Notes: generated by a model not told the origin, from the letters alone. A DNA stretch of 64,000 nt from F1-60-MAGs027 sp044344715 (GCA_044344715.1 JBIJCI010000001.1:1-64000); one strand, 5' to 3'; shown: positions 33,112 through 45,204, numbered from the stretch's first letter. Numbers and translations are program-made.

Positions 33112-35432
33112 CGACCCACCCCACCGGTGGCCTTGTTGCGGCGCTCGCGCTCCGCGACACGCACGAGGTTGGCGACACCCAACGCGGCGACCGCGAGCAC
33201 CGTGATCTCCCCCATCGTGTCGAAGCCCCGGAAGTCCACCAGGATGACGTTCACCACGTTTCGTCCGCCGGCCTCGTCGACGGATCGCGCAACGTATTCC
33301 TGCGACACCGATGGAGCGACGCGGGCACCGTTCACCGCGAGCGCGAAGAGCGGGACCGCGATCCCCACCGCCACGGCGATCGCGATGCGGAGCGAACGCG
33401 GGCTCCAGTCGGGCGACGGGGAGAACCGGCCCGGCATCACCCGTAGTGCGAGCAGGAAGATCACCACGGACAGCGTCTCCACCAACAACTGTGTGAGCGC
33501 AAGATCGATCGCGCCGCGCATCGCGAACAAGACCGCGACCGCGTATCCGACTCCGCCGAGGAACAGGGCGGCGGCGAAACGCATCTCCACCAGCACGGCA
33601 CCAAGGGCGAGCACGGCTGCCAGTGCCACGATTACCACGGTGAGCGGGGAGTCGTCGACGAGCTCGGCGGTCGGGAACTTGCCGTCGATCACCAGCGCCG
33701 CCACCGGTGCCGCAGCGATCAATGCCACCATCACACCGACGTACATCGGGAGCGAGCCGGGTTGGATGACCCGGGTGATGCGCTTGGATGCAGCAAGAAC
33801 GGCGTCATACACGGCGTCGAAGGCGCGTTCGCCGCGCGAACCTGTCGACACTCTTGCTACGAGCGGCGCACGCCAGCCGACGACGGTCCCCACGATGATG
33901 ACGGCCACCGAGATGGTGAGCGCCGTGTTGACTCCGGGCCACAACACCAATTTGCCCGCGGCCGCCGCATCGAGCGACCTCGCGGGAGCAACGAGTAACT
34001 TGCCGAACCATGAAGCGACGAAACCGAGGAGTACCGAGGTGGCCGCGGCAAGCACAACGGGTGAAGAGAGGAGCAACGTGACGATGCGCGACGAATGATG
34101 CGGTTCGGCGCGGTGAGCCACCCCGCTCGCGGGAACCCCGATGCCGAGTACGGCGCGGAGCAACCGCGCGCTGTAGGCCACCGACAACACCGAACCCGCC
34201 ACCACGCCCCACAGTGCGAACGTTCCGGCAGGACCAACCTCGGCGTCGAGCAGTGCGACGAGCGCCTTCTCCTTCGTCACGAATCCGACCAACGGAATGA
34301 CACCGGCCATCGACAGCGTGCATGCAGCGATTGCGACGACGGTTGCGGGCACCAACTTGCGTGCCGCACCGATCCTCGAGACGTCGCGGGTGCCGAGCTC
34401 GTGGTCGATCACTCCGATGCCGAGGAACAGACCGGCCTTGAAAACCGCGTGGGCCACAAGATGAGCGACGCCCGCGTACATGGCCAACGGCGAGCCGATC
34501 CCGAACAGCACCGTGAGCAGACCGAGTTGCGACACCGTTGAGTGCGCGAGCAGCAACTTGGCGTCGACCTGACGTAGCGCCTGCCAGCCGCCGATCAGCA
34601 TCGTAACGAGGCCCGCCACCACCACCCACCAGCGCCACACGCCCTCACCGGAGAACACCGGCGACGTCCGGGCGAGCAGCACGAGACCGGCTTTGACCAT
34701 CGTCGCGGAGTGCAGGTACGCGCTGACCGGTGTGGGTGCGGCCATGGCACCCGGCAACCAGAAGTGGAAGGGAAACTGCGCCGACTTCGTGAATGCGCCG
34801 AGCAACAACAGCACCGCCGCTACTTCGGCGATCGTGCCGCTCGGGGCGAGCACCGCGAGTTCCGCGAACGACGTGGTGCCGAACTCCACCTGCAGGAGAC
34901 CGACGCCACCCAGCAGGCACAGCCCGCCTGCACCCGTGGTGAGCAACGCGCGCACCGCGGACTTACGCGCCGACTCGGACGTGTCGTTCAGACCGATGAG
35001 CAGGAACGAGCAGATCGACGTGAGCTCCCAGAACACGAACATCGTGAAGAGATCCGCGGCCAGCACGAGTCCGGTCATCGAACCGGCGAAGGCCATGAAC
35101 AACCCGACGAAGCGGGCGAAGGTTGCATCGTGTTCGAAGTAGCCGATGGCGTACGACAGCACCGCGAATCCGAGCACGCCCACCAGCAGGGCCATGACCA
35201 CCGCGAAACCGTCGAGGGCGAACGTGAGGTCGAAGCCGAGGAGCGGGATCCACTCCACCGTCGCCCGCAACGTCGACGCCGATCCGACACCCCGCCACAC
35301 CACGAGCACCGATGTGGCGGACAGCACCGACAAGCCGACCAGGGCACCGACCGCCGGACGTCGGCGAAGTCCGGCCAACAGCAGGATCCCCGCCACGAAG
35401 TGGGCAACGACCGCAACGAAGAGCACCATCAA
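33108..35432 (-). CDS. mrpA: Mrp Na+/H+ antiporter subunit A
   Basis: A 774-residue NuoL-like subunit, the largest of the complex. It shows ELTSICSFLLIG, KSAQFPFHFWLPGAMAAPTP with key Lys/His, and HSTVSQLGLL in the proton-channel core (about residues 100-330), followed by the extra C-terminal helices of MrpA that join to MnhB (DFRGFDTMGEITVLA). First gene of an unbroken mrpABCDEFG order. An Mrp complex couples H+ influx to Na+ extrusion and pH homeostasis. Confidence 0.94.
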   Translation of the reverse strand: MMVLFVAVVAHFVAGILLLAGLRRRPAVGALVGLSVLSATSVLVVWRGVGSASTLRATVEWIPLLGFDLTFALDGFAVVMALLVGVLGFAVLSYAIGYFEHDATFARFVGLFMAFAGSMTGLVLAADLFTMFVFWELTSICSFLLIGLNDTSESARKSAVRALLTTGAGGLCLLGGVGLLQVEFGTTSFAELAVLAPSGTIAEVAAVLLLLGAFTKSAQFPFHFWLPGAMAAPTPVSAYLHSATMVKAGLVLLARTSPVFSGEGVWRWWVVVAGLVTMLIGGWQALRQVDAKLLLAHSTVSQLGLLTVLFGIGSPLAMYAGVAHLVAHAVFKAGLFLGIGVIDHELGTRDVSRIGAARKLVPATVVAIAACTLSMAGVIPLVGFVTKEKALVALLDAEVGPAGTFALWGVVAGSVLSVAYSARLLRAVLGIGVPASGVAHRAEPHHSSRIVTLLLSSPVVLAAATSVLLGFVASWFGKLLVAPARSLDAAAAGKLVLWPGVNTALTISVAVIIVGTVVGWRAPLVARVSTGSRGERAFDAVYDAVLAASKRITRVIQPGSLPMYVGVMVALIAAAPVAALVIDGKFPTAELVDDSPLTVVIVALAAVLALGAVLVEMRFAAALFLGGVGYAVAVLFAMRGAIDLALTQLLVETLSVVIFLLALRVMPGRFSPSPDWSPRSLRIAIAVAVGIAVPLFALAVNGARVAPSVSQEYVARSVDEAGGRNVVNVILVDFRGFDTMGEITVLAVAALGVANLVRVAERERRNKATGGVGR

Positions 35433-35517
35433 CCGCTCAAAAGTACCAGTCCGTCACCCACCGATTCGGGACGCGGTGGCGTGACGCGCGACGCAACGGT
35501 GCTGCCACACTGAAGGG

Positions 35518-36441
35518 ATGACTGCGCAGGCGGGAAACCACCCGATCTCTCCCCTGTTCGACGCCGCGGCGTGGCGCGACGTACCGAACTTCACGTTCAA
35601 CGACATCACCTACCACAGGAGCGTCGATTCGGGAACGGTTCGCATCGCATTCAACCGACCCGAGGTGCGCAATGCATTCCGGCCACGGACGGTGGATGAG
35701 TTGTTCACCGCCCTCGATCACGCCCGCCAGACGCCCGACATCGGGTGCGTGTTGCTCACCGGCAACGGTCCGTCACCGAAGGACGGCGGTTGGGCCTTCT
35801 GCAGCGGCGGTGACCAGCGAATTCGCGGCAGGGACGGTTACAAGTACGCCGAGGGTGACGACGCGAGCTCCATCAACGCGGCCCGCACCGGCCGGCTACA
35901 CATCCTCGAGGTGCAACGACTGATTCGGTTCATGCCGAAGGTAGTCATCTGCGTGGTGCCGGGTTGGGCGGTCGGCGGCGGGCACAGCCTGCACGTCGTG
36001 TGCGACCTCACCATCGCCAGCCGCGAGCACGCCAAGTTCAAGCAAACCGACGCCGACGTTGCCAGCTTCGACGGCGGCTACGGCTCGGCGTACCTCGCCC
36101 GCCAAGTCGGGCAGAAGTTCGCCCGCGAGATCTTCTTCCTCGGGCGGGAGTACTCCGCCGAGGAAGCGCACCGCATGGGCATGGTGAACCTCGTCGTCGA
36201 CCACCACGAACTCGAATCCGTCGCACTCGGATGGGCGCGGGAGATCAACGCCAAGAGCCCGACCGCGCAACGCATGCTGAAGTTCGCGTTCAACCTGATC
36301 GACGATGGCCTGGTCGGTCAGCAGTTGTTCGCCGGCGAGGCGACGCGTTTGGCGTACATGACCGACGAGGCGCAAGAGGGGCGCGACGCCTTCCTCGAGA
36401 AGCGCGACCCGGATTGGTCGAACTTCCCCTGGCACTTCTAG
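35518..36441 (+). CDS. menB: 1,4-dihydroxy-2-naphthoyl-CoA synthase MenB
   Basis: Crotonase-fold enzyme closing the second naphthoquinone ring in menaquinone synthesis. In 307 residues it has the long MenB N-terminus (WRDVPNFTFNDITYHR), FCSGGDQRIRGRDGY, the oxyanion-hole region VPGWAVGGGHSLHVVCDLT, and the catalytic-region SFDGGYGSAYLARQVG. The ending EKRDPDWSNFPWHF is typical of MenB. No other men genes are in the window. The next gene probably starts inside its 3' end. Confidence 0.94.
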   Translation: MTAQAGNHPISPLFDAAAWRDVPNFTFNDITYHRSVDSGTVRIAFNRPEVRNAFRPRTVDELFTALDHARQTPDIGCVLLTGNGPSPKDGGWAFCSGGDQRIRGRDGYKYAEGDDASSINAARTGRLHILEVQRLIRFMPKVVICVVPGWAVGGGHSLHVVCDLTIASREHAKFKQTDADVASFDGGYGSAYLARQVGQKFAREIFFLGREYSAEEAHRMGMVNLVVDHHELESVALGWAREINAKSPTAQRMLKFAFNLIDDGLVGQQLFAGEATRLAYMTDEAQEGRDAFLEKRDPDWSNFPWHF

Positions 36442-37229
36442 CAATCACCGACATCGACGACCCGCGGCTCGATCCGTTCCGCTGGCGCGAACGACGGCTC
36501 ACCGGCGTACTGCAGCAGCGTGCCGGTGGACCGCTCTTCATCGCGGAGGGCGACCTCGTCACCCAGCGCGCGATGGAGGCGGGTTGCGAACCGGTCGCGG
36601 TGTTGTGCAGCGAGAAGGGCGAGGCCCGTTTGGCGGCGTTCGCACCCGACTACGAGTCCTTCTCCTACCTGACGAGCGAGGATCTGCGTCGCAGGATCAC
36701 CGGGCTCGGCGTGCCGCTCGACGTGATCAGCCTCTTCAAACGTCCCGCACCCACCGACCCGTCGGCGCTGGCTGCGTCGTTCACCCGCGGGGTGCTCGTC
36801 GACCACGTCGACAATCCGGTCAACATCGGGTCGATCACCCGGAATGCCGCCGCGCTCGGTTGGGACGCGATGTTCCTCGACGAAGAGAGCGGCGACCCGC
36901 TCGCACGGCGCGCGCTGCGGGTGTCGATGGGAAACGCCTTCCACGTGCCGTACGCCCGGGTGCCGAACGTGACCGGGTTCGTCACCGAACTGAATCGGGC
37001 CGGCGTGGCCACCATTGCACTCACACCGTCCGCCTCGGCAACACCGCTCTCCTCGGTGCAGGTCGGCGCGTCACGCCGATTGTTGCTCTTCGGCTCGGAA
37101 CGCGAGGGTTTGGATGCCGAGGTCATGGATGCGTGCTCGTACCGCGTGCGTATCGAGATGGGTGACGGCGTCGACTCCCTCAACGTGGCGGCCGCAAGCG
37201 CAATCGCCTGCTACACGTTGCGCAGGTGA
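36414..37229 (+). CDS. TrmH/SpoU-family RNA methyltransferase
   Basis: SAM-dependent SPOUT 2'-O-methyltransferase of rRNA or tRNA, about 271 residues. N-terminal substrate-binding domain ITDIDDPRLDPFRWRERRL to FIAEGDLVTQRAM, then the SPOUT knot with DNPVNIGSITRNAAALG, LLLFGSEREGLDAEVM and GVDSLNVAAASAIACY, carrying the three TrmH motifs. No ATG or GTG lies at the expected N-terminus: TTG at 36414, overlapping menB by 28 bases, is the best candidate, with weak GAGAAG ahead of it. Confidence 0.87.
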   Translation: MVELPLALLAITDIDDPRLDPFRWRERRLTGVLQQRAGGPLFIAEGDLVTQRAMEAGCEPVAVLCSEKGEARLAAFAPDYESFSYLTSEDLRRRITGLGVPLDVISLFKRPAPTDPSALAASFTRGVLVDHVDNPVNIGSITRNAAALGWDAMFLDEESGDPLARRALRVSMGNAFHVPYARVPNVTGFVTELNRAGVATIALTPSASATPLSSVQVGASRRLLLFGSEREGLDAEVMDACSYRVRIEMGDGVDSLNVAAASAIACYTLRR

Positions 37230-37597
37230 TCCGCCGCGCGAACGAAGTAGTCGCGCATCTCCGCCAGGACTTCGGCATCGCTCACGCACGATTCGAGCGC
37301 GACGTCCATGTGGGACAGCCAGCGGTCGCGCATCGACTCGTCGATCGGATAGGCGGCGTGGCGCATCCGCAGTCGTGGATGACCCCGCTCGTCGGAATAG
37401 GTCGTGGGTCCGCCCCAGTACTGCGCGAGGAAGAGTGCGAGTCGCTGCTCGGCGCCGGTGAGGTCGTCGGGCTGCGGATACAGCGCCAACAACACGGGGT
37501 CCGTCCGGACACCGGCGTAGAAGGCACGTGCCAGTCGTTCGAAGAACCCGACACCACCGACGCGTTCGTAGACGTTCGCTGGTGGGGTGTCACTCAC
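37211..37597 (-). CDS. glbO: Truncated haemoglobin, group II (trHbO)
   Basis: A 128-residue 2-over-2 globin. FYAGVRTDPVLLALYP, LALFLAQYWGGPTTYS and RMRHAAYPID with the proximal His match the group II pattern; RDRWLSHM carries the conserved Trp of helix G. Family members bind O2 or handle nitric oxide and may assist respiration. Start overlaps the enoyl-CoA hydratase stop (ATGA); the 3' end overlaps the convergent methylase by 19 bases. Confidence 0.92.
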   Translation of the reverse strand: MSDTPPANVYERVGGVGFFERLARAFYAGVRTDPVLLALYPQPDDLTGAEQRLALFLAQYWGGPTTYSDERGHPRLRMRHAAYPIDESMRDRWLSHMDVALESCVSDAEVLAEMRDYFVRAADHLRNV

Positions 37598-38457
37598 GAG
37601 AACCGGGGCTCCTCCCAGTCGGGGAAGATGTCGGGCAGACTGCCCGCCACCGAGTCGGTGAACTTCGCCTCACGCTTCTCGAGGAAGCTCGTGACGCCCT
37701 CGTGTGCATCGGCACTACGACCCCGTACTTGGATGCCCCGCGAATCGACGCGGTGTGCAGTCATCGGGTGCGAGGCACCGAGCATGCGCCAGAGCATCTG
37801 TCGGGAGAGTGCCACGGATACCCCGGAGGTGTTCGCGGCGATTTCCCGGGCCAGCGACCGGGCGGCGGCCAACAGATCACCCGGATCGTGCAGCGAGCGA
37901 ACCAGTCCGCCGTCGAGCGCCTCCAGTGCCGACAGGACGCGCCCGGTGTAGACCCACTCGGCGGCACGCGAGATTCCGACCACGCGCGGCAGGAACCACG
38001 ACGAACAGGCCTCGGGAACGATGCCGCGACGGGTGAACACGAATCCGATGCGCGCGTTGGTCGAGGCGAGACGTACGTCCATCGGCAGGGTCATGGTGGC
38101 ACCGATCCCGACGGCTGCACCGTTGATCGCCGCGATGACCGGCTTCTTGCAGTCGAAGATGCGCAAGGTCACCTGACCACCCCCGTCACGGCGCACCCGT
38201 CGGTCGTCGGGACCCGACCAATCGCCGTCGTCGAACGTCCGCGCGCCGCCCGACAAGTCGGCACCGGCGCAGAATGCCCTGCCGTCCCCGGTCACGATGA
38301 CCGCGCGCACCGCATCGTCCGCGTCGACCGCATCGAACGCCTGCAGGAGCTCGCGCATCATCACACCCGTGAACGCATTGAGCTTCTCGGGGCGCGAGAG
38401 CGTGATTGTGGCAACGGCGTCGTCCACTTCGTAGCGGATCTCGGTGAACGCAGTCAC
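37594..38457 (-). CDS. Enoyl-CoA hydratase/isomerase-family protein
   Basis: A 287-residue crotonase-fold protein. The oxyanion loops GRAFCAGADLSGG and AAINGAAVGIGATMTLPMD are clear, and the FTRRGIVPEACSSWFLPRVVG block carries one catalytic-type Glu. An Arg/Gly/Asp-rich insertion (TFDDGDWSGPDDRRVRRDGG) follows the first loop. Substrate unknown. GTG at 38457, 4 bases past the ftsX stop, is preferred to an upstream start at 38520 that would overlap ftsX. Confidence 0.85.
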   Translation of the reverse strand: MTAFTEIRYEVDDAVATITLSRPEKLNAFTGVMMRELLQAFDAVDADDAVRAVIVTGDGRAFCAGADLSGGARTFDDGDWSGPDDRRVRRDGGGQVTLRIFDCKKPVIAAINGAAVGIGATMTLPMDVRLASTNARIGFVFTRRGIVPEACSSWFLPRVVGISRAAEWVYTGRVLSALEALDGGLVRSLHDPGDLLAAARSLAREIAANTSGVSVALSRQMLWRMLGASHPMTAHRVDSRGIQVRGRSADAHEGVTSFLEKREAKFTDSVAGSLPDIFPDWEEPRFS

Positions 38458-38461
38458 GACG

Positions 38462-39367
38462 TCAGACGTCCAGGAATCGCGTGGCGGCGATCGCCGACCC
38501 AATCGCGCCGACGGCCGCACCGAGGAGCAGTAGAACGATCATCACGCCCGACAGGTAGCCCGCCGGCACCACGAGGCTCGAGATACCCGTACCCGGCTTG
38601 AACGTGGCAACACCACCGGTCCAGGCACCATTCAGCGCCCACAGACCGAAGCACGACACCACCCCACCGATGAGACCCTGAAGCAGTCCCTCGAGCATGA
38701 AGGGGATCCTGATGAACCAGTTGGTGGCACCGACGAGTTTCATCACCTCGATCTCCCGCCGTCTCGCGAACATCGCCGTACGGATGGTGTTCCAGATGAG
38801 GCCGATCGCCACCGCCAGCAGCACCAACGACATGATGAGCGTCACCGTCCGGACGAACCCCGACAGCGTGGAGATCACCTCGAACTCGTCCTCTGCCAGT
38901 GCCACGGCCTCGACCCCGGGCAGCGTTCGGTACTGTTCGGCGAGACTCCGGACCAGGTTGGTGTCCTCGGTGAGCGGCACCACCTTGAACTGGGTCGGGA
39001 TCGTCTCGGGTGTGAGCAGGCTCAATGTGACCGGGTCACCGGCGAAGATCCGTTGCGCTTCGGCGTAGCTCTCCGGCTTGTCGAGGTAGCGCAGCTTCTC
39101 CACGTCGACCACGCTCGGCGCGGCGCGCAGGGTGCCGTCGATGAGCGCGATCTGTTCGGGTGACGCGTCGCTGCGCACGAAGACGATCATCGCCACGTCA
39201 CCGCGCCATTGCAGGAGCAGGTTCTCGAATGCGCGCTGGATGAGGAATGTCGCACCGACCAGCAGCAATGCGATCGCCGACGTGAGTACGGCGGCCATCG
39301 TCAGCGTGAGGTTGCGGCGGAAGCTGGCCCACGTCTCGCGTAGCGCGTACTCGATGCGGGCGAGCAT
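38462..39367 (-). CDS. ftsX: Cell division protein FtsX
   Basis: A 301-residue membrane partner of FtsE. One N-terminal helix (about 21-43), an extracellular loop of about 115 residues (PSVVDVEKLRYLDKPE, LVRSLAEQYRTLPGVEAV), then three helices. FtsEX transmits ATP-driven changes to peptidoglycan hydrolases at the septum. ATG overlaps the ftsE stop by one base (TAATG). Confidence 0.94.
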   Translation of the reverse strand: MLARIEYALRETWASFRRNLTLTMAAVLTSAIALLLVGATFLIQRAFENLLLQWRGDVAMIVFVRSDASPEQIALIDGTLRAAPSVVDVEKLRYLDKPESYAEAQRIFAGDPVTLSLLTPETIPTQFKVVPLTEDTNLVRSLAEQYRTLPGVEAVALAEDEFEVISTLSGFVRTVTLIMSLVLLAVAIGLIWNTIRTAMFARRREIEVMKLVGATNWFIRIPFMLEGLLQGLIGGVVSCFGLWALNGAWTGGVATFKPGTGISSLVVPAGYLSGVMIVLLLLGAAVGAIGSAIAATRFLDV

Positions 39368-40044
39368 TACTCGTACACCCCGCGTTCTTGATCGCGCACG
39401 ACGACGCCACGGTCCAACTGAATCACGCGGCGCCGCATCATGTTCACGACCCGGTGGTCGTGGGTGGCCATGACCACGGTGGTGCCCGTCTCGTTGATCT
39501 CCCGGAGCAGCCCCATGATGCCCTCACTCGTTGCCGGGTCGAGGTTCCCGGTTGGCTCATCGGCCAGCATGATGACCGGTCGGTTGACGAAGGCCCGCGC
39601 AATCGACACGCGTTGTTGTTCGCCTCCCGACAGCTGGTTGGGAAACCGCTCCTGCTTGTCGGCGAGACCGACGAGCTCGAGCACGAACGGCACCTGCTCG
39701 CGGATGACATGGCGCGGCTTGCCGATGACCTCCAACGCGAAGGCCACGTTCTCGAAGACCGTCTTGTTCATCAGGAGTTTGTAGTCCTGGAAGACGTTGC
39801 CCAGCGTCCGTCGCAGGTAGGGCACCCGCGACGGCGCCATCGTGGACACGTTGCGGCCGGCGACCCACACGTCACCCTCGGTTGCCAGTTCCTCGCGGCT
39901 CATCAGTCGCAGCAACGTGGACTTCCCCGAACCCGACGGGCCGACCAGGAAGACGAAGTCGCCCTTGGCCACGGCGAACGACACGTCGTCGACGGCCAGG
40001 GTGTCGGCTCCGTAGACCTTGGTGACGTTCTCGAGGGTGATCAT
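39367..40044 (-). CDS. ftsE: Cell division ATP-binding protein FtsE
   Basis: A 225-residue ABC ATPase: Walker A GPSGSGKSTLL, signature LSGGEQQRV, Walker B PVIMLADEPTGNLD and switch MATHDHRVV. FtsE lacks transport function and drives FtsX. It follows prfB with no intergenic bases, in the usual actinobacterial prfB-ftsE-ftsX order. Confidence 0.95.
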   Translation of the reverse strand: MITLENVTKVYGADTLAVDDVSFAVAKGDFVFLVGPSGSGKSTLLRLMSREELATEGDVWVAGRNVSTMAPSRVPYLRRTLGNVFQDYKLLMNKTVFENVAFALEVIGKPRHVIREQVPFVLELVGLADKQERFPNQLSGGEQQRVSIARAFVNRPVIMLADEPTGNLDPATSEGIMGLLREINETGTTVVMATHDHRVVNMMRRRVIQLDRGVVVRDQERGVYE

Positions 40045-41148
40045 CTACCGTCCGGCCTCGGTTCGGCGCCAACGCAGGTAGCCCTCCATGAACTCGTCGA
40101 GGTCACCGTCGAGCACCGCCGTGACGTTACCCGACTCGACGTCGGTGCGCAGGTCCTTCACCATCTGGTAGGGCTGGAGCACGTACGAGCGGATCTGGGT
40201 TCCCCATCCGACGGTTGCCTGCTTGCCGGCAATGCGGGCCAGCTCTGCTTCGCGCTCCTCCTCGATGCGCGTGGCGACCATCGTCTTCAGTTTCTTGTAG
40301 GCGTTCTCGCGGTTCTGCAGCTGACTGCGCTCCTGCTGCGACGCCGCAACCAATCCCGTGGGCCTGTGGATCAGCCGCACCGCCGACGATGTCTTGTTGA
40401 CGTGCTGCCCGCCGGCACCCGATGCCCGGTACACCTCCATCTCGATGTCCGCGTCGTTGATCTCGACGTCGACTTCCTCGAGCACCGGCCACACCTGCAC
40501 GGTGGCGAAGCTCGTCTGGCGTCGGCCCTGGTTGTCGAACGGACTGATACGTACGAGACGGTGCGTGCCGCGCTCGCTCGTGAGGAGTCCGTAGGCGAAT
40601 CGACCGCGCACCGTGAAATCGGCGGAGAGGATGCCCGCCTCCGTTCCGTCGGACACGTCCCCCATCTCGACGGCGAAGTTGCGGCGCTCGGCCCAGCGGG
40701 TGAACATGCGCAGGAGCATCGCACTCCAGTCCTGCGCGTCGACACCACCGTCCTTTGCGTTGATCTGCACGATGGCGTCGGCTTCGTCGTGCTCACCGAT
40801 GAAGAGACTCCGCAATTCGACCTCATCGAGGGCGGCGCGGGCACGGACGAGGCTCTGATCGATCTCCGGCTCCTGCGTGGAATCGTCGACCTCGCGGGCC
40901 ATCTCGTGCAGTACCTGTACGTCCTCCAGCGTTCGTGCGATGCGGTCGAATTCCTCGAGGTCGCCCTTCGCGCTTGCGTACTCGCTGTTCACGCGCTTGG
41001 CATGTTCCTGGTCGTTCCACAGGTCGGGCTTGGCGACCTCGATCTCGAGTTCGGCGAACCGCTTCCGCAATTCGTCAACCTTGAGGTAACCCTCCGCTTC
41101 CTTCAGCCTGCGCGCAACCTCGGCGATGTCGGTGGTGAAATCTCGCAT
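40045..41148 (-). CDS. prfB: Peptide chain release factor 2
   Basis: A 367-residue class I release factor terminating at UGA and UAA. The codon-recognition tripeptide is SPF (RISPFDNQGR), and the peptidyl-tRNA hydrolysis motif is GAGGQHVNK. The reading frame is continuous; the autoregulatory +1 frameshift seen near the start of many bacterial prfB genes is absent, as usual in actinobacteria. Lies 21 bases after secA. Confidence 0.95.
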   Translation of the reverse strand: MRDFTTDIAEVARRLKEAEGYLKVDELRKRFAELEIEVAKPDLWNDQEHAKRVNSEYASAKGDLEEFDRIARTLEDVQVLHEMAREVDDSTQEPEIDQSLVRARAALDEVELRSLFIGEHDEADAIVQINAKDGGVDAQDWSAMLLRMFTRWAERRNFAVEMGDVSDGTEAGILSADFTVRGRFAYGLLTSERGTHRLVRISPFDNQGRRQTSFATVQVWPVLEEVDVEINDADIEMEVYRASGAGGQHVNKTSSAVRLIHRPTGLVAASQQERSQLQNRENAYKKLKTMVATRIEEEREAELARIAGKQATVGWGTQIRSYVLQPYQMVKDLRTDVESGNVTAVLDGDLDEFMEGYLRWRRTEAGR

Positions 41149-41169
41149 CGTGCAGCGGCCGTCGCCGGC

Positions 41170-43917
<2,748 letters not shown>

Positions 43918-43925
43918 GAGCGAAT

Positions 43926-44579
43926 TCAGCCTACCCGTGGGCGGCCGGGCGCCTTGACGTGCGCCACCACCGCACACCGCACCTCGCGTGCGCCAGCCGC
44001 CCGGAGGGCATCGCACGCCTTCGTGAGTGTCGTTCCGGTCGTCATCACGTCGTCGATGAGCAGGACTCGTTTGCGGCGCACCGCTCCACCGCGCACCACG
44101 TAGCTGGGCCCCCGCTCGCGCACGATCCGTGGCGACCCGGTCTGCGTCCGGTCGTCGGTGCGCCGCAACGCACGCACGTATCGCACGCGCAACGAGCGTG
44201 CGGATGCGGCGGCGATGAGTGCCGACTGATCGTGGCCGCGTAGCCGGATTCGACGCGCGGTCGTCGGCGCCCACGTGACGATGTCGGGCGTCCACCCGAC
44301 GAAATGTCGCCCGACGACCACTGCGATACGGCGTCCGAACGCCGTTGCGATCCACCGTCGATTGCGGAACTTCATCGCATGGACGACCTGCCGCAGTTCG
44401 GCGCGGTAGACACCGAGCGACACCACGACGAACGGTGACGTCGAGACGACCGCACCCCCCGCCGTCTCCACGATCCGATCGATGTCACGACGGCTCGGGC
44501 GGGTATCGACCGGACCGCTACGTGTCGCGGAGTACGGTGGCTCGGTGGCTGGGGGTGGTTCATCGGTGTTGCCGCCCAT
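43926..44579 (-). CDS. ComF-family phosphoribosyltransferase-like protein
   Basis: A protein of about 217 residues with a type I phosphoribosyltransferase fold. The PRPP loop is KRVLLIDDVMTTGTTLTKA, preceded by the ComF pattern YRAELRQVVHAMKFRNRR and APTTARRIRLRGHDQSALIA. N-terminal zinc-type cysteines of longer ComF proteins are absent. ComF supports DNA uptake in competent bacteria, but its wider role is unclear. ATG at 44579 lies across CATG from the divergent gene's ATG, so one of the two starts is probably further inside. Confidence 0.8.
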   Translation of the reverse strand: MGGNTDEPPPATEPPYSATRSGPVDTRPSRRDIDRIVETAGGAVVSTSPFVVVSLGVYRAELRQVVHAMKFRNRRWIATAFGRRIAVVVGRHFVGWTPDIVTWAPTTARRIRLRGHDQSALIAAASARSLRVRYVRALRRTDDRTQTGSPRIVRERGPSYVVRGGAVRRKRVLLIDDVMTTGTTLTKACDALRAAGAREVRCAVVAHVKAPGRPRVG

Positions 44580-45162
44580 GTCGACCGACCGCCTCGTGCA
44601 ACGCATCACCAGATGTGTCATCGGACTTGCCCTCTTCGGCATCGGAATCTCGCTGATCATCGACGCGCGCATCGGCCTTCCACCGTGGGACGTCTTCCAT
44701 CAGGGTGTCGCCGAACGTGTCGGTCGCAGCATCGGAACGGTCATCATCGCCACCGGTGCGGTGCTGATGCTGCTGTGGATCCCGTTACGTCAGAAGCCGG
44801 GAATCGGAACGGTCATGAACGCCATCGAAATCGGGTTGGTGGCGAACGTCGCGATCGCGCTGTTGCCGCAGCCGGACTCGATCTACCTCCGGGTGCCGAT
44901 GATGCTGTCGGGAATCGTCGTAACGGCGATCGGTTCCGGGCTCTACATCGGGAGCGGGCTCGGCCCCGGGCCTCGCGATGGACTGATGACCGGTCTTGCG
45001 TCGCGCGGCGTACCGCTGCGCATCGCGCGCACGGGCATCGAGGTGGTGGTCCTCGTAGTCGGCTGGCTGCTCGGCGGACAGGTGGGCATCGGCACCGTCG
45101 CCTTCGCGCTCCTCATCGGACCACTGGTCCAGATCTTCCTGCCACGATTGGCGATGCGGTAA
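44578..45162 (+). CDS. YczE/YitT-like integral membrane protein
   Basis: A protein of about 194 residues with five to six helices. The pattern RCVIGLALFGIGISLIIDAR, GLPPWDVFHQGVA and GSGLYIGSGLGPGPRDGLMT is that of YczE-type (DUF161-related) membrane proteins, whose function is unknown. The last block is repeated in style at both halves, suggesting an internal duplication. A GTG at 44545, preceded by GGAG, would add 11 residues. Convergent with ahcY; divergent from comF. Confidence 0.75.
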   Translation: MSTDRLVQRITRCVIGLALFGIGISLIIDARIGLPPWDVFHQGVAERVGRSIGTVIIATGAVLMLLWIPLRQKPGIGTVMNAIEIGLVANVAIALLPQPDSIYLRVPMMLSGIVVTAIGSGLYIGSGLGPGPRDGLMTGLASRGVPLRIARTGIEVVVLVVGWLLGGQVGIGTVAFALLIGPLVQIFLPRLAMR

Positions 45163-45204
45163 GCGCGCAACGCAACCCCCGATCGGGATCGGGTGTCGTG
45201 CGGA

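Noticed and set aside
40045..41148. Programmed +1 frameshift in prfB
   Set aside because: The frame is continuous from the N-terminus, with no in-frame UGA or CUU-UGA slip site near codon 25.
45178..45193. Terminator between the YczE-like gene and ahcY
   Set aside because: CCCGAT-CGGG-ATCGGG is only a 6-bp stem with no T tract, so it is too weak to list as a terminator.
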